Position numbers and translations under genes: made by a program. Source: Nonomuraea sp. MG754425 (GTDB taxonomy: Bacteria > Actinomycetota > Actinomycetes > Streptosporangiales > Streptosporangiaceae). From it: a DNA stretch of 40,483 bases. The stretch covers positions 1 to 40,483 of the forward strand of contig NZ_SSXE01000078.1 in the NCBI RefSeq assembly GCF_021699195.1, written 5' to 3'. The notes below the pieces were generated by a model. The model had not been told where the DNA came from. It ran no database searches and worked only from the letters and a program-made list of their open reading frames with translations. Below, piece by piece: positions 30,707 through 37,950 of this stretch. Within the stretch, counting starts at the first letter, position 1. Each line of letters starts with the position of its first letter.

Positions 30707-32145
30707 CCGGCCTCGCTCGGCGCGGCCTCGCCCCGCGCCGGTTCACTGACAACGGGTTCGGGACGGCGGCCCGCGATGGCGCGCAGCAGGTGGTATCCGC
30801 CCAGCACCACGATCGTGCCGAGCGCGATCCCCTCAAGGGTGAATTCGCCGCCGATGGCGTGCTTCACAGGTCCGATGGCCAGGATCATGCCCGCCCCGAT
30901 CGGAACCATGTTCACGGGATCGGCGAAGTTCACCCGGTTCTCTATCCAGATCTTCGCGCCGATCAGCCCGATCATGCCGTACAGGATCACGGTCACGCCG
31001 CCGAGTACGCCGCCGGGGGTGGCCGCGACCAGCGCGCCGAACTTCGGGCAGAGGCCGAACAGGATCGCGATGATCCCGGCGACGTAGTAGGCGGCCGTCG
31101 AGTACACCCTGGTGGCCGCCATGACCCCGATGTTCTCGGCGTACGTGGTCGTGGGCGAGCCGCCGACGGCGCTGGTGACCGCGGTGCCGACCCCGTCGGC
31201 CAGCACGGCGCGGCCCACGTACGGGTCCACGTCCGTCCCGGTCATCTCGCCGACGGCCTTGACGTGCCCGACGTTCTCGGCGATCAGCGCGATCACGGCG
31301 GGCAGCACCAGCAGCACGGCCGAGGTCTTGAAGTCGGGCGCGTGGAAGCTCGGCAGCCCGAACCAGTCGGCCTGCGCGACCGCGTCGAAGCTCACCCGGT
31401 CGTGCGGGAAGGCGGTCGCCACGCAGTACGTGCCCTCGGCCGGGCAGGCGTTCCCAGCCGCGTCACGCAGGTTCGTGCTCGGCAGCACGGACGTGACCGG
31501 CCCCGCGACCCGGTCCAGCACCCACGACAGCACGAACCCGGACACCAGCCCGACCAGCACCCCGATCCGCCCGATGAACCCCTTGAACAGCACGATGACC
31601 ACGAACGTGAGCACCATGGTGACGAGCGCGACCCAGTGGTCCTGCGGCCAGTACACGTCCGCCACGACGAACGCCAGCCCGAACCCGATGAGCATCACCA
31701 CCGCGCCGGTGACCACGGGCGGGAAGACGCGGTGGATGAGGTCCACGCCGAGGAAGTGGATCGCCAGCCCGGCCAGCGCCAGCACGAGCCCGGCGACCAG
31801 GATGGCGCCGGTCACGACGGCGTCCGCGCCCGCGGTGTCGCCGCCGGCCGCCGCCCTGATGGCGAACACCCCGCCCACGAAGGACGCGCTGGTGCCCAGG
31901 TAGCTGGGCACCTTCCCCTTCACGATGAGCAGGAACAGGATCGTGGCGACCCCGGACATCATCACGGCCACGTTCGGGTCCAGCCCCATGACCAGGGGGA
32001 AGACGAACGTCGCGCCGAACATCGCGATCACGTGCTGGGCCCCGAAACCCACGGTCCGGGGCCAGCTCAGTCTCTCGTCAGGTCTGACCACCTCGCCGGG
32101 TGCCAGGTTCTTGCCGTCACCGTGTTTGGTCCATCCCACTGTCAT
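30703..32145 (-). CDS. NCS2-family nucleobase permease 1 (uracil/xanthine permease type)
   Basis: 480 aa, about 12-14 membrane helices. Typical UraA-branch motifs are visible: RTVGFGAQHVIAMFGATFVFPLVMGLDPNVA, VLPAVIALIAENVGHVKAVGEMTG (substrate-contacting Glu) and PTTTYAENIGVMAATRVYS (second conserved Glu), then GVTVILYGMIGL. It should import a nucleobase or related heterocycle with protons. It is the first gene of the operon encoding the molybdenum hydroxylase. AGAGGGG lies five bases before ATG 32145. A Cys-bearing loop (NACPAEGTYC) is absent from its paralogue and may be structural. Confidence 0.93.
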   Translation of the reverse strand: MTVGWTKHGDGKNLAPGEVVRPDERLSWPRTVGFGAQHVIAMFGATFVFPLVMGLDPNVAVMMSGVATILFLLIVKGKVPSYLGTSASFVGGVFAIRAAAGGDTAGADAVVTGAILVAGLVLALAGLAIHFLGVDLIHRVFPPVVTGAVVMLIGFGLAFVVADVYWPQDHWVALVTMVLTFVVIVLFKGFIGRIGVLVGLVSGFVLSWVLDRVAGPVTSVLPSTNLRDAAGNACPAEGTYCVATAFPHDRVSFDAVAQADWFGLPSFHAPDFKTSAVLLVLPAVIALIAENVGHVKAVGEMTGTDVDPYVGRAVLADGVGTAVTSAVGGSPTTTYAENIGVMAATRVYSTAAYYVAGIIAILFGLCPKFGALVAATPGGVLGGVTVILYGMIGLIGAKIWIENRVNFADPVNMVPIGAGMILAIGPVKHAIGGEFTLEGIALGTIVVLGGYHLLRAIAGRRPEPVVSEPARGEAAPSEAG

Positions 32146-32199
32146 GCGAGCCCCTCTTGTGCTGGGCGCTTCGGGCCGGCGACACGTTCCGTTGCGGGC

Positions 32200-32205
32200 A
32201 CATTA
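32200..32205 (-). promoter_or_regulatory. -10 element TAATGT for the permease-hydroxylase operon (candidate)
   Basis: On the minus strand TAATGT lies 54 bases upstream of ATG 32145, in the 172-base gap between the two permease genes. Upstream of it is a short direct repeat, atctgcc at 32236 and 32245 (on the plus strand), which could be a regulator site. No good -35 is visible. Confidence 0.35.
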
Positions 32206-32317
32206 GGCCCACCGGCACGCTCCTACACGGGCATGATCTGCCAAATCTGCCCCGCCGACCAGAGAGAACCTCGCGCACACGGCTGCGGCCCCGCTGTGAG
32301 GGACCCCGGGCAGGCGG

Positions 32318-33625
32318 CTACCGGCGCGCGACGCGCAGCAGGTGGTAGCCGGCGAGCAGCACGATCGTGCCGAGCGCGATGCCGCTGAGCGCGAACGTGT
32401 CGGTGATCGGGAACGCGACGGGCCCGATGGCGCAGATGATCCCGGCCCCGGTCGGCACGAGGTTGCGCGGGTCGGACAGGTCCACCTTGTTCTCGATCCA
32501 GATCTTCGCGCCGAGCAGGCCGATCATCCCGTACAGGATGGTCGTCACGCCGCCGAGGACGCCGCCGGGGGTGGCCGCGATGAGCGCGCCGAACTTGGGG
32601 CACAGGCCGAACAGGATCGCGATGAGCGCCGCGACGTAGTAGGCGGCGGTGGAGTAGACCCTGGTGGCCGCCATGACGCCGATGTTCTCGGCGTACGTCG
32701 TGGTCGCCGAGCCGCCCACGGAGGTGGCCACGACCGTGCCGACGCCGTCGGCCAGCACGGCCCGTCCCATGTAGGCGTCGACGTCGGCGCCCGTCATCTC
32801 GCCCACGGCCTTGACGTGCCCGACGTTCTCGGCGATCAGCGCGATCACGACCGGCAGCACCAGCACGATGGCCGACACCTCGAACACCGGCCCGTGGAAG
32901 GACGGCAGCCCGATCCAGTCGGCCTGCGCCACCGCGTCGAGGTTCACCCGGTAGTGCTCGGTCACCTGGCCGCTGTCGTCGGGCGCGACGATCCGGCCGC
33001 CGGCCAGGTCCCACGCCCAGGACAGCAGGAAGCCGAACACCAGGCCGAGCAGCACGCCGATCCGGCCGAGGAACCCCCGGAACACCCCGATGAACACGAA
33101 CGAGGCCGCCATCGTCAGCAGCGCCACCCACGGGTCCCTGGGCCAGTAGACGTCCGCCGCCACGTACGCCATGCCGAACCCGATGAGCATCACCACCCCG
33201 CCGGTCACGATGGGCGGGAAGACCCGGTGGATGACGCCGACCCCGAGGCGGTGGATCGCGTACCCGCAGGCGGCCAGCACCACCCCGACCACGAGCAGCG
33301 CGCCGGTGACGGTCGCGTCGCCGCCGCCCGCCGCCCTGATCGCCACCACGGCCCCGACGAAGGACGCGCTCGACCCCACGTAACTGGGGATCCTGCCCTT
33401 CACGATGAGCAGGAACAGGATCGTCGCGACCCCGGACATCATCACCGCGAGGTTGGCGTCCAGCCCCATGACGAGGGGGAACACGAACGTGGCCCCGAAC
33501 ATCGCGATGACGTGCTGGGCCCCGATCCCCACCGTCCGGGGCCAGCTCAGCCGCTCGTCCGGCTTGACCACCTCACCCGGTGTCAGGCGCTTCCCGTCGC
33601 CGTGCACCTTCCACCCGAACGCCAC
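32318..33625 (-). CDS. NCS2-family nucleobase permease 2
   Basis: 435 aa from GTG 33625. It is a close paralogue of permease 1 along its whole length, with the same GDGK-LTPGEVV-PDERLSWPRTVG N-terminus, IALIAENVGHVKAVGEMTG and TTTYAENIGVMAATRVYS. It differs in a shorter central extracellular loop (about residues 193-215, without the cysteines) and lacks the C-terminal tail. It should also be a proton-coupled base importer. Its gene is a separate unit with its own upstream region. Divergence in the loop and in helix-facing residues suggests a different affinity or substrate from permease 1. Confidence 0.93.
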   Translation of the reverse strand: MAFGWKVHGDGKRLTPGEVVKPDERLSWPRTVGIGAQHVIAMFGATFVFPLVMGLDANLAVMMSGVATILFLLIVKGRIPSYVGSSASFVGAVVAIRAAGGGDATVTGALLVVGVVLAACGYAIHRLGVGVIHRVFPPIVTGGVVMLIGFGMAYVAADVYWPRDPWVALLTMAASFVFIGVFRGFLGRIGVLLGLVFGFLLSWAWDLAGGRIVAPDDSGQVTEHYRVNLDAVAQADWIGLPSFHGPVFEVSAIVLVLPVVIALIAENVGHVKAVGEMTGADVDAYMGRAVLADGVGTVVATSVGGSATTTYAENIGVMAATRVYSTAAYYVAALIAILFGLCPKFGALIAATPGGVLGGVTTILYGMIGLLGAKIWIENKVDLSDPRNLVPTGAGIICAIGPVAFPITDTFALSGIALGTIVLLAGYHLLRVARR

Positions 33626-33685
33626 GTGCGCACCTCGATCTCCCGCCTGAGCAGCGGGTATGTCTCCTGCCTGATGTTGGAGAGC

Positions 33686-33691
33686 ACAATA
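33686..33691 (-). promoter_or_regulatory. -10 element TATTGT for NCS2 permease 2 (candidate)
   Basis: On the minus strand TATTGT lies 60 bases before GTG 33625. Next to it toward the gene is ccaacatcagg (33671-33681 region), similar to one arm of the GCCAAC/GTTGGC inverted repeat near pucR. It might mark a common regulator site. Confidence 0.35.
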
Positions 33692-33739
33692 GAGGGTGGT
33701 GTGCGGCCCGCGTACGGCGGGAGCCCGGTGCGCGGGGGG

Positions 33740-33943
33740 CTACCCGACGCTGATCGAGAAGCCGTCCCCGCTGACCACCTGCCCCGCCCGGATCTTGGCC
33801 CGCTTGCGCAGCTCCACCTCGCCGTCCACCAGGACCATCCCCTCGGCGATGAGGTGCTTGGCCATCCCGCCCGTCTCGGTGATGCCGCAGTACTTCAGCA
33901 GGTCGCACAGCGGGATGTACTCGGTGCGCAGTTCGAATTCCAC
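33740..33943 (-). CDS. RNA-binding S4 domain protein, 67 aa
   Basis: Start GTG 33943, stop TAG. The complete S4 fold is visible: IPLCDLLKYCGITETGGMAKHLIAEGMVLVDGEVELRKRAKIRAGQVV. This matches the small stand-alone YbcJ/YaaA-type S4 proteins (about 70 aa) that bind structured RNA, often rRNA. It is immediately downstream of pucR on the same strand, 12 bases from its stop. A TAGGCT hexamer eight bases before the GTG suggests its own leaderless transcript instead of coupling. Its link to the catabolic genes is probably only positional. Confidence 0.82.
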   Translation of the reverse strand: MEFELRTEYIPLCDLLKYCGITETGGMAKHLIAEGMVLVDGEVELRKRAKIRAGQVVSGDGFSISVG

Positions 33944-33951
33944 AACCCAGC

Positions 33952-33957
33952 AGCCTA
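33952..33957 (-). promoter_or_regulatory. -10 element TAGGCT, eight bases before the S4 gene GTG
   Basis: The same hexamer and spacing as upstream of tdk, here on the minus strand and overlapping the last codons and stop of pucR. Confidence 0.45.
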
Positions 33958-35568
33958 GATGCCCCGCATCCGCAACACGTGCAGCGCCAGTGTGAGGTTC
34001 AGCCGCAGGTGGGGGTCGTCGGTGAAGTTGCCGAGCAGCCGTTCCAGCTTCCCGATCCGGTAGCGCAGGGTGTTGTAGTGGAAGTGCAGCCGCCGCGCCG
34101 TCTCCGCCACGTTCAGGTTGGTCTCCAGCAGCGTCTGGAGCGTGCGCCGCAGGTCGGCGTTCTCGGCGTCGTCGTCGGAGGCGAGCGACCCGAGCGTCTC
34201 GCGGACGAACGCGTGCAGTTCCTCGGTGTCGTTCACCAGCGACAGCAGCCGGTAGACCCCGAGCTGGTCGAAGTGGGCCACCGCGCCGTGCCCGTGCAGT
34301 TGCCGGCCCACCCGGGCCGCCTTCAGCGCCTGCGCGTACGCCTCCGGCAGCGTCCCGGCCCCCGGGCTGGGCCGCGAGGTGCCGGTGGAGAAGGTGGCGG
34401 GCGGCGCGTCGGCGAAGGCCGCGGCGGCGTCCTTGGCGACCCGGGCGGCGTCCACGGCGGCGTCCACCACGGCCACCACCTCGTGCGAGAACCCGGCCAC
34501 GGCCCCCCGCGGGTCGTGCCGCCTGATCGCGGCCGTCCAGCACGCCACCAGCCGGTCCTGGGCGCTGCGCTCGTCGCCGTCGGGGTCGAGCTCGGCCACC
34601 AGCACGGTCACGGGCCGCGACAGGTCCCAGCCGAACGCCCGCGCGCGGGCCGTGACCCGTTCCGCCGTGCCGGCCCGGCCGGTGAGCACGTCACGCAGGA
34701 AGTCGGCCCGGTACTTGCTCTCGACGGCGTTGACCGCCTCCTGCCGGGTGACGACGAGCGCGGCGACGGTGGCCGCCCGCTCCAGGATGCCCACGTCGCT
34801 GTCCCTGATCGCGCCCGGCGGGCTGTAGGCCACGATCCTGCCGTGGTGGTGCCCGCCGGCCAGCACGGGCACCGAGGCGAACGACCGGGACCGCGCGGCG
34901 GCGGGCGTCCGGCGGGGCGCGGCCGGCGGGCCGTCGCGGGAGATCGACTCGCGCAGGACCGCCACGTGCTCGGCGGGGCCGGCGGTGGCCAGGACGCGGC
35001 CCGACCCGTCCACGGCCGCCACCGCCACCTCCAGGAGCTGCGCCACCTCCGCGGTGACCTCGTTGAGCCCGCCGCCGGCCAGCACCACCTGGACGAGCGC
35101 CCGGTGCGCCTCCTCGGCGCGGGCGAGCACGGCGGCCTGCCGGTTGAGGATGTCCGTGAGCACCTGGTTGAGGATGTCGTCGAAGCCGACGTCGTTGGGC
35201 AGCAGGATGAGCGGGAACCCGAGCCGGTCGGCCTGCTCGGCCATCTCGGCGGGCAGCTCGTCCACGTAGCGGCCGAGTTTGATGCCCAGCGCGGCCAGAC
35301 CGCGCTCGTCGAGGTCGGCCACCAGCCGGCCGAGCGACTGCGGCGTGTTGCGCAGCGGGTAGCCGGTGGTCAGCAGCAGCTCGTGCGGCTTGACCCAGGC
35401 CAGGACGTCGGGCACTTCCATGACGTTGAGCCGCTGCACGATGCGGCCGAGCCCGCTCTCCCCGGCGATCAGCCTGGCGTCCGCGAGGGTGGACACGCCG
35501 AGCACCTCCCCCACGGACACGCCGTGGATGATCGTGCCGGTGCTGGCGAGACGGATGGGGGGTTCCAT
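33955..35568 (-). CDS. PucR family transcriptional regulator
   Basis: 537 aa. The N-terminal PucR domain (VSVGEVLGVSTLADARLIAGESGLGRIVQRLNVMEVPD..., about residues 17-140) is followed by a linker/GAF-like region and a CdaR GGDEF-like domain (about 300-420). The C-terminal HTH_30 reads TLLETNLNVAETARRLHFHYNTLRYRIGKLERLLG (about 480-515). B. subtilis PucR controls purine catabolism, and actinobacterial relatives often regulate amide, allantoin or amino-acid use. It is divergent from DUF2877-fdrA-DUF1116 and next to two base permeases, so it is the probable regulator of all three units. CACAAT lies six bases before the ATG, with CTGACA 15 bases further up. Confidence 0.93.
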   Translation of the reverse strand: MEPPIRLASTGTIIHGVSVGEVLGVSTLADARLIAGESGLGRIVQRLNVMEVPDVLAWVKPHELLLTTGYPLRNTPQSLGRLVADLDERGLAALGIKLGRYVDELPAEMAEQADRLGFPLILLPNDVGFDDILNQVLTDILNRQAAVLARAEEAHRALVQVVLAGGGLNEVTAEVAQLLEVAVAAVDGSGRVLATAGPAEHVAVLRESISRDGPPAAPRRTPAAARSRSFASVPVLAGGHHHGRIVAYSPPGAIRDSDVGILERAATVAALVVTRQEAVNAVESKYRADFLRDVLTGRAGTAERVTARARAFGWDLSRPVTVLVAELDPDGDERSAQDRLVACWTAAIRRHDPRGAVAGFSHEVVAVVDAAVDAARVAKDAAAAFADAPPATFSTGTSRPSPGAGTLPEAYAQALKAARVGRQLHGHGAVAHFDQLGVYRLLSLVNDTEELHAFVRETLGSLASDDDAENADLRRTLQTLLETNLNVAETARRLHFHYNTLRYRIGKLERLLGNFTDDPHLRLNLTLALHVLRMRGI

Positions 35569-35606
35569 GGGGGAATTGTGACCCCGGAAGCCGTCTGTCA
35601 GGAAGA

Positions 35607-35631
35607 GCCAACCTTCGCGCTGACTGTTGGC
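35607..35631. promoter_or_regulatory. Inverted repeat GCCAAC-N13-GTTGGC between pucR and the DUF2877 gene (candidate PucR operator)
   Basis: GCCAAC at 35607-35612 and its reverse complement GTTGGC at 35626-35631. They lie between the pucR promoter-like boxes (35575-35601) and the plus-strand -10 hexamer at 35666. TTGG-centred sites are known for B. subtilis PucR, so binding by the adjacent PucR is a reasonable inference. Confidence 0.5.
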
Positions 35632-35665
35632 AAATTTCTCCGTACGGAGGGTTCGGCGGCCGTTC

Positions 35666-35671
35666 TACGGT
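35666..35671 (+). promoter_or_regulatory. -10 element TACGGT for the DUF2877-fdrA-DUF1116 operon
   Basis: A TAnnnT hexamer giving a leader of about 20 bases that includes GGGAGG (35689-35694), four bases before GTG 35699. No clear -35 is visible, which would suit an activator-dependent promoter. Confidence 0.4.
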
Positions 35672-35698
35672 CAGGTCCAAGGTCGGTTGGGAGGTCCG

Positions 35699-36553
35699 GT
35701 GACCGTCAGTACTTCCGCGCGGCGCCCCCGCGTCCACGTCACGGGCGCGGCCAGCACCGCGGTCCGCCCCGTCCTCGGCTCACCGCGCCGCCCGGCCCGC
35801 GTGCTCGCGGTGTTCCCGGTGGGCGTGTATCTCGAGGTCGACACCGAGGTGCAGCCCTCGGTGATCGCCGTCGTCACCGGCGCGGCCACCCGGCTGCCGA
35901 ACTCCGTGCTGCCGGCCTGCCCGCTGCCGGACCTCACGGTGGGTGACGAGGCCGCGGTGGGCGAGCGGGTGATCGACCTGGGGCCGCTCCGCCTGAGCGT
36001 GCGCCGCTGGTGGGATCCGGCCCCGCCGCTGGGCCGGCTGGAGCCGGACCGGCTGCGCGACGCGGTCGTTTTGCTGCGCGACCCGCCCGGCGCCGGGCTG
36101 GCCGGCCACGGCGCGGTGGACCTGCTCGCCGCGAGCTGCGCGGCGGGCCGGCTGCCCGGGATGGTGACGGCGGCGGAGCGGCTCGTCGGGCTGGGGCCGG
36201 GGCTGACGCCGAGCGGGGACGACGTGCTGGCCGGGCTGCTGGTGGCGCTGCGGCACCTGGGCACGGCCGCGCGGGCCGGGCGCGCGGTATGGCTGGCCGA
36301 CCGGCTGGCGGAGGCCGTGACGTCCGCCGCGCGCACGCGTACGACGCCGCTGTCGGCCACCCTCCTGCACTGCGCGGCCAGGGGCGAGGCCAGTCCCGAG
36401 GTGATCGACGTGCTGCGCGGGGTGGCGGGGCGGCAGCCGCTCGAACCGGCGCTGCGCCGCCTGCACCGACTCGGCCACACCTCGGGCGCCGACCTGGCCC
36501 AGGGCATCGCCATCGGCGCGAGCGCCGTGCACGCGCTGGGCGGGCCCCGATGA
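35699..36553 (+). CDS. DUF2877 protein (AllH/YlbF-type putative oxamate carbamoyltransferase subunit)
   Basis: 284 aa from GTG 35699, with GGGAGG four bases before the start. The DUF2877 signature GLGPGLTPSGDDVLAGLLVAL is at about residues 164-184, and a conserved C-terminal GHTSGADLAQGIAIGA follows. In E. coli the homologue YlbF (AllH) works with FdrA (AllF) and YlbE (AllG) as oxamate carbamoyltransferase, making carbamoyl phosphate from oxalurate. Here the three genes are in the order H-F-G with ATGA overlaps, so a complex of the same type is inferred. The carbamoyl donor is not known. Confidence 0.86.
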   Translation: MTVSTSARRPRVHVTGAASTAVRPVLGSPRRPARVLAVFPVGVYLEVDTEVQPSVIAVVTGAATRLPNSVLPACPLPDLTVGDEAAVGERVIDLGPLRLSVRRWWDPAPPLGRLEPDRLRDAVVLLRDPPGAGLAGHGAVDLLAASCAAGRLPGMVTAAERLVGLGPGLTPSGDDVLAGLLVALRHLGTAARAGRAVWLADRLAEAVTSAARTRTTPLSATLLHCAARGEASPEVIDVLRGVAGRQPLEPALRRLHRLGHTSGADLAQGIAIGASAVHALGGPR

Positions 36554-36612
36554 CCGGCCCGGCGAACGGCCCGATGAGCGGCCCGGCGAACGGTCCGGCG
36601 ATCGGCCCGGAG
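36550..36612 (+). repeat. 24-bp tandem repeat at the fdrA start (about 2.6 copies), duplicating the ATG
   Basis: The unit atgaccggcccggcgaacgg occurs at 36550 and, with small changes, at 36574, followed by a partial third copy at 36598. Both full copies begin with an in-frame ATG, so the copies encode the low-complexity N-terminus and offer two possible starts 24 bases apart. Confidence 0.8.
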
Positions 36613-37950
36613 CAGGCGGTCCTGGTACGGCGGGGGGCCTACCACGACTCGGTCGCCCTCATGCGGGTCAGCCGGGCCCTGTCGGAGCTGCCCGGCGTGA
36701 CGGCGGCCATGGTCGCCATGGCGACCGACCTCAACGTCTCGATCCTGCGGGAGATGGGCTTCGCCGTCCCGGAGGCCGACCCGGGCGATCTGCTGATCGC
36801 GGTGCGGGCGCACGACACGGACGCGGCCGTCGAGGAGGCCGAACGGCAGCTCACCGCCGCGCGCGGGGCGGACTCGGATCCCGAGGAGCAGCCGCCGCTG
36901 ACCACCCGCTCGGCCACCGCCCGCGGGGCCGGCGACCTCGTCCTGGTCTCCACCCCGGGCGAGTACGCCTTCTTCGAGGCCCTGGACGCCATCGAGGCCG
37001 GGCTGCCCGTCATGATCTTCAGCGACGGCGTCGGCCTGGCCCAGGAGCGCCGGCTGAAGGAGCTGGCCGAGACGAAGGGCGTCCTGGTCATGGGCCCCGA
37101 CTGCGGCACCGCCGCGATCGGCGGCGCCGGTCTCGGCTTCGCGAACGTCCTCGCGCCCGGCCCCGTCGGCGTGGTCGCCGCGTCCGGCACCGGCGCGCAG
37201 CAGGTGACGTGCCTGCTCGACCGGGCGGGCGTCGGCGTCAGCCACGTGCTCGGGGTGGGCGGCAGGGACCTGTCGGCCGAGGTCGGCGGCCTGTCCACGC
37301 TGCGCGCCCTGGGCATGCTGGACGACGACCCGGCGACGGAGCTGATCGTGCTCATCTCCAAGCCGCCGGCGCCCGAGGTGGCGCGGGCCGTGCTGAAGCG
37401 GCGTCCGCGCACGCCCGTGGTGCCGGCCCTGCTGGGGCAGGCCGCGGGCACCGATCTCACGCGGGCGGCCGAGGACGTCCTGCGCGCGCTCGGCAGGCCC
37501 GTGCCCGAGTGGCCGTCCTGGCCCGCCCGGCCGGGCCCGCGCCCCGCCCCCAAGCGGCTCAAGGGCCTGTACTCGGGGGGCACGCTGAGCGCGGAGGCCG
37601 CGCTGCTCGCCGGGCAGGGCGACTTCGTGGACTTCGGCGACGACGCCTTCACCAGGGGCAGGGCGCACCCGATGATCGACCCGACGCTGCGGGTGGAGGC
37701 GCTCGACCGCGCGGAGGAGACGGACGTGGTGCTCATGGACGTCGTCCTGGGCCACGGGGCCGACCCCGACCCGGCCGCCTCGCTCGCTCCCGCGGTCGCC
37801 CGCACGCCGACCACGGTGGTGATCGCCCTGATCGGCACCGAGGGCGACCCGCAGGACCTGCGCCGCCAGGCCACGGCCTTCCACGAGGCCGGCGCGGCGG
37901 TGTTCACCTCCAACGCCCAGGCCGCCCGGCACGCGAGGAGCTTGCTATGA
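36550..37950 (+). CDS. fdrA: FdrA family protein (AllF-type, succinyl-CoA synthetase alpha-like)
   Basis: 466 aa; E. coli FdrA is 555. The recognisable protein begins near residue 22 (AVLVRRGAYHDSVALMRVSRAL). The CoA-ligase alpha-like core includes GVLVMGPDCGTAAIGGAGLGFANV, VGVVAASGTGAQQVTCLLDRAGVGVSHVLGVGGRDLS and a C-terminal SGGTLSAEAALL...MIDPTLRVEAL domain. I do not see the phospho-histidine loop of true succinyl-CoA synthetase, which fits a carbamoyl-transfer role and not CoA ligation. The first 19 residues are a Gly-Pro-Ala-Asn repeat from a 24-bp DNA duplication that includes the start codon. The start overlaps the DUF2877 stop (ATGA). Confidence 0.9.
   Translation: MTGPANGPMSGPANGPAIGPEQAVLVRRGAYHDSVALMRVSRALSELPGVTAAMVAMATDLNVSILREMGFAVPEADPGDLLIAVRAHDTDAAVEEAERQLTAARGADSDPEEQPPLTTRSATARGAGDLVLVSTPGEYAFFEALDAIEAGLPVMIFSDGVGLAQERRLKELAETKGVLVMGPDCGTAAIGGAGLGFANVLAPGPVGVVAASGTGAQQVTCLLDRAGVGVSHVLGVGGRDLSAEVGGLSTLRALGMLDDDPATELIVLISKPPAPEVARAVLKRRPRTPVVPALLGQAAGTDLTRAAEDVLRALGRPVPEWPSWPARPGPRPAPKRLKGLYSGGTLSAEAALLAGQGDFVDFGDDAFTRGRAHPMIDPTLRVEALDRAEETDVVLMDVVLGHGADPDPAASLAPAVARTPTTVVIALIGTEGDPQDLRRQATAFHEAGAAVFTSNAQAARHARSLL

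Noticed and set aside
32342..33958. Plus-strand open frame (538 codons) across NCS2 permease 2 and the S4 gene
   Set aside because: It is rich in His/Asp/Arg and lacks any domain, and the opposite strand encodes an intact permease.
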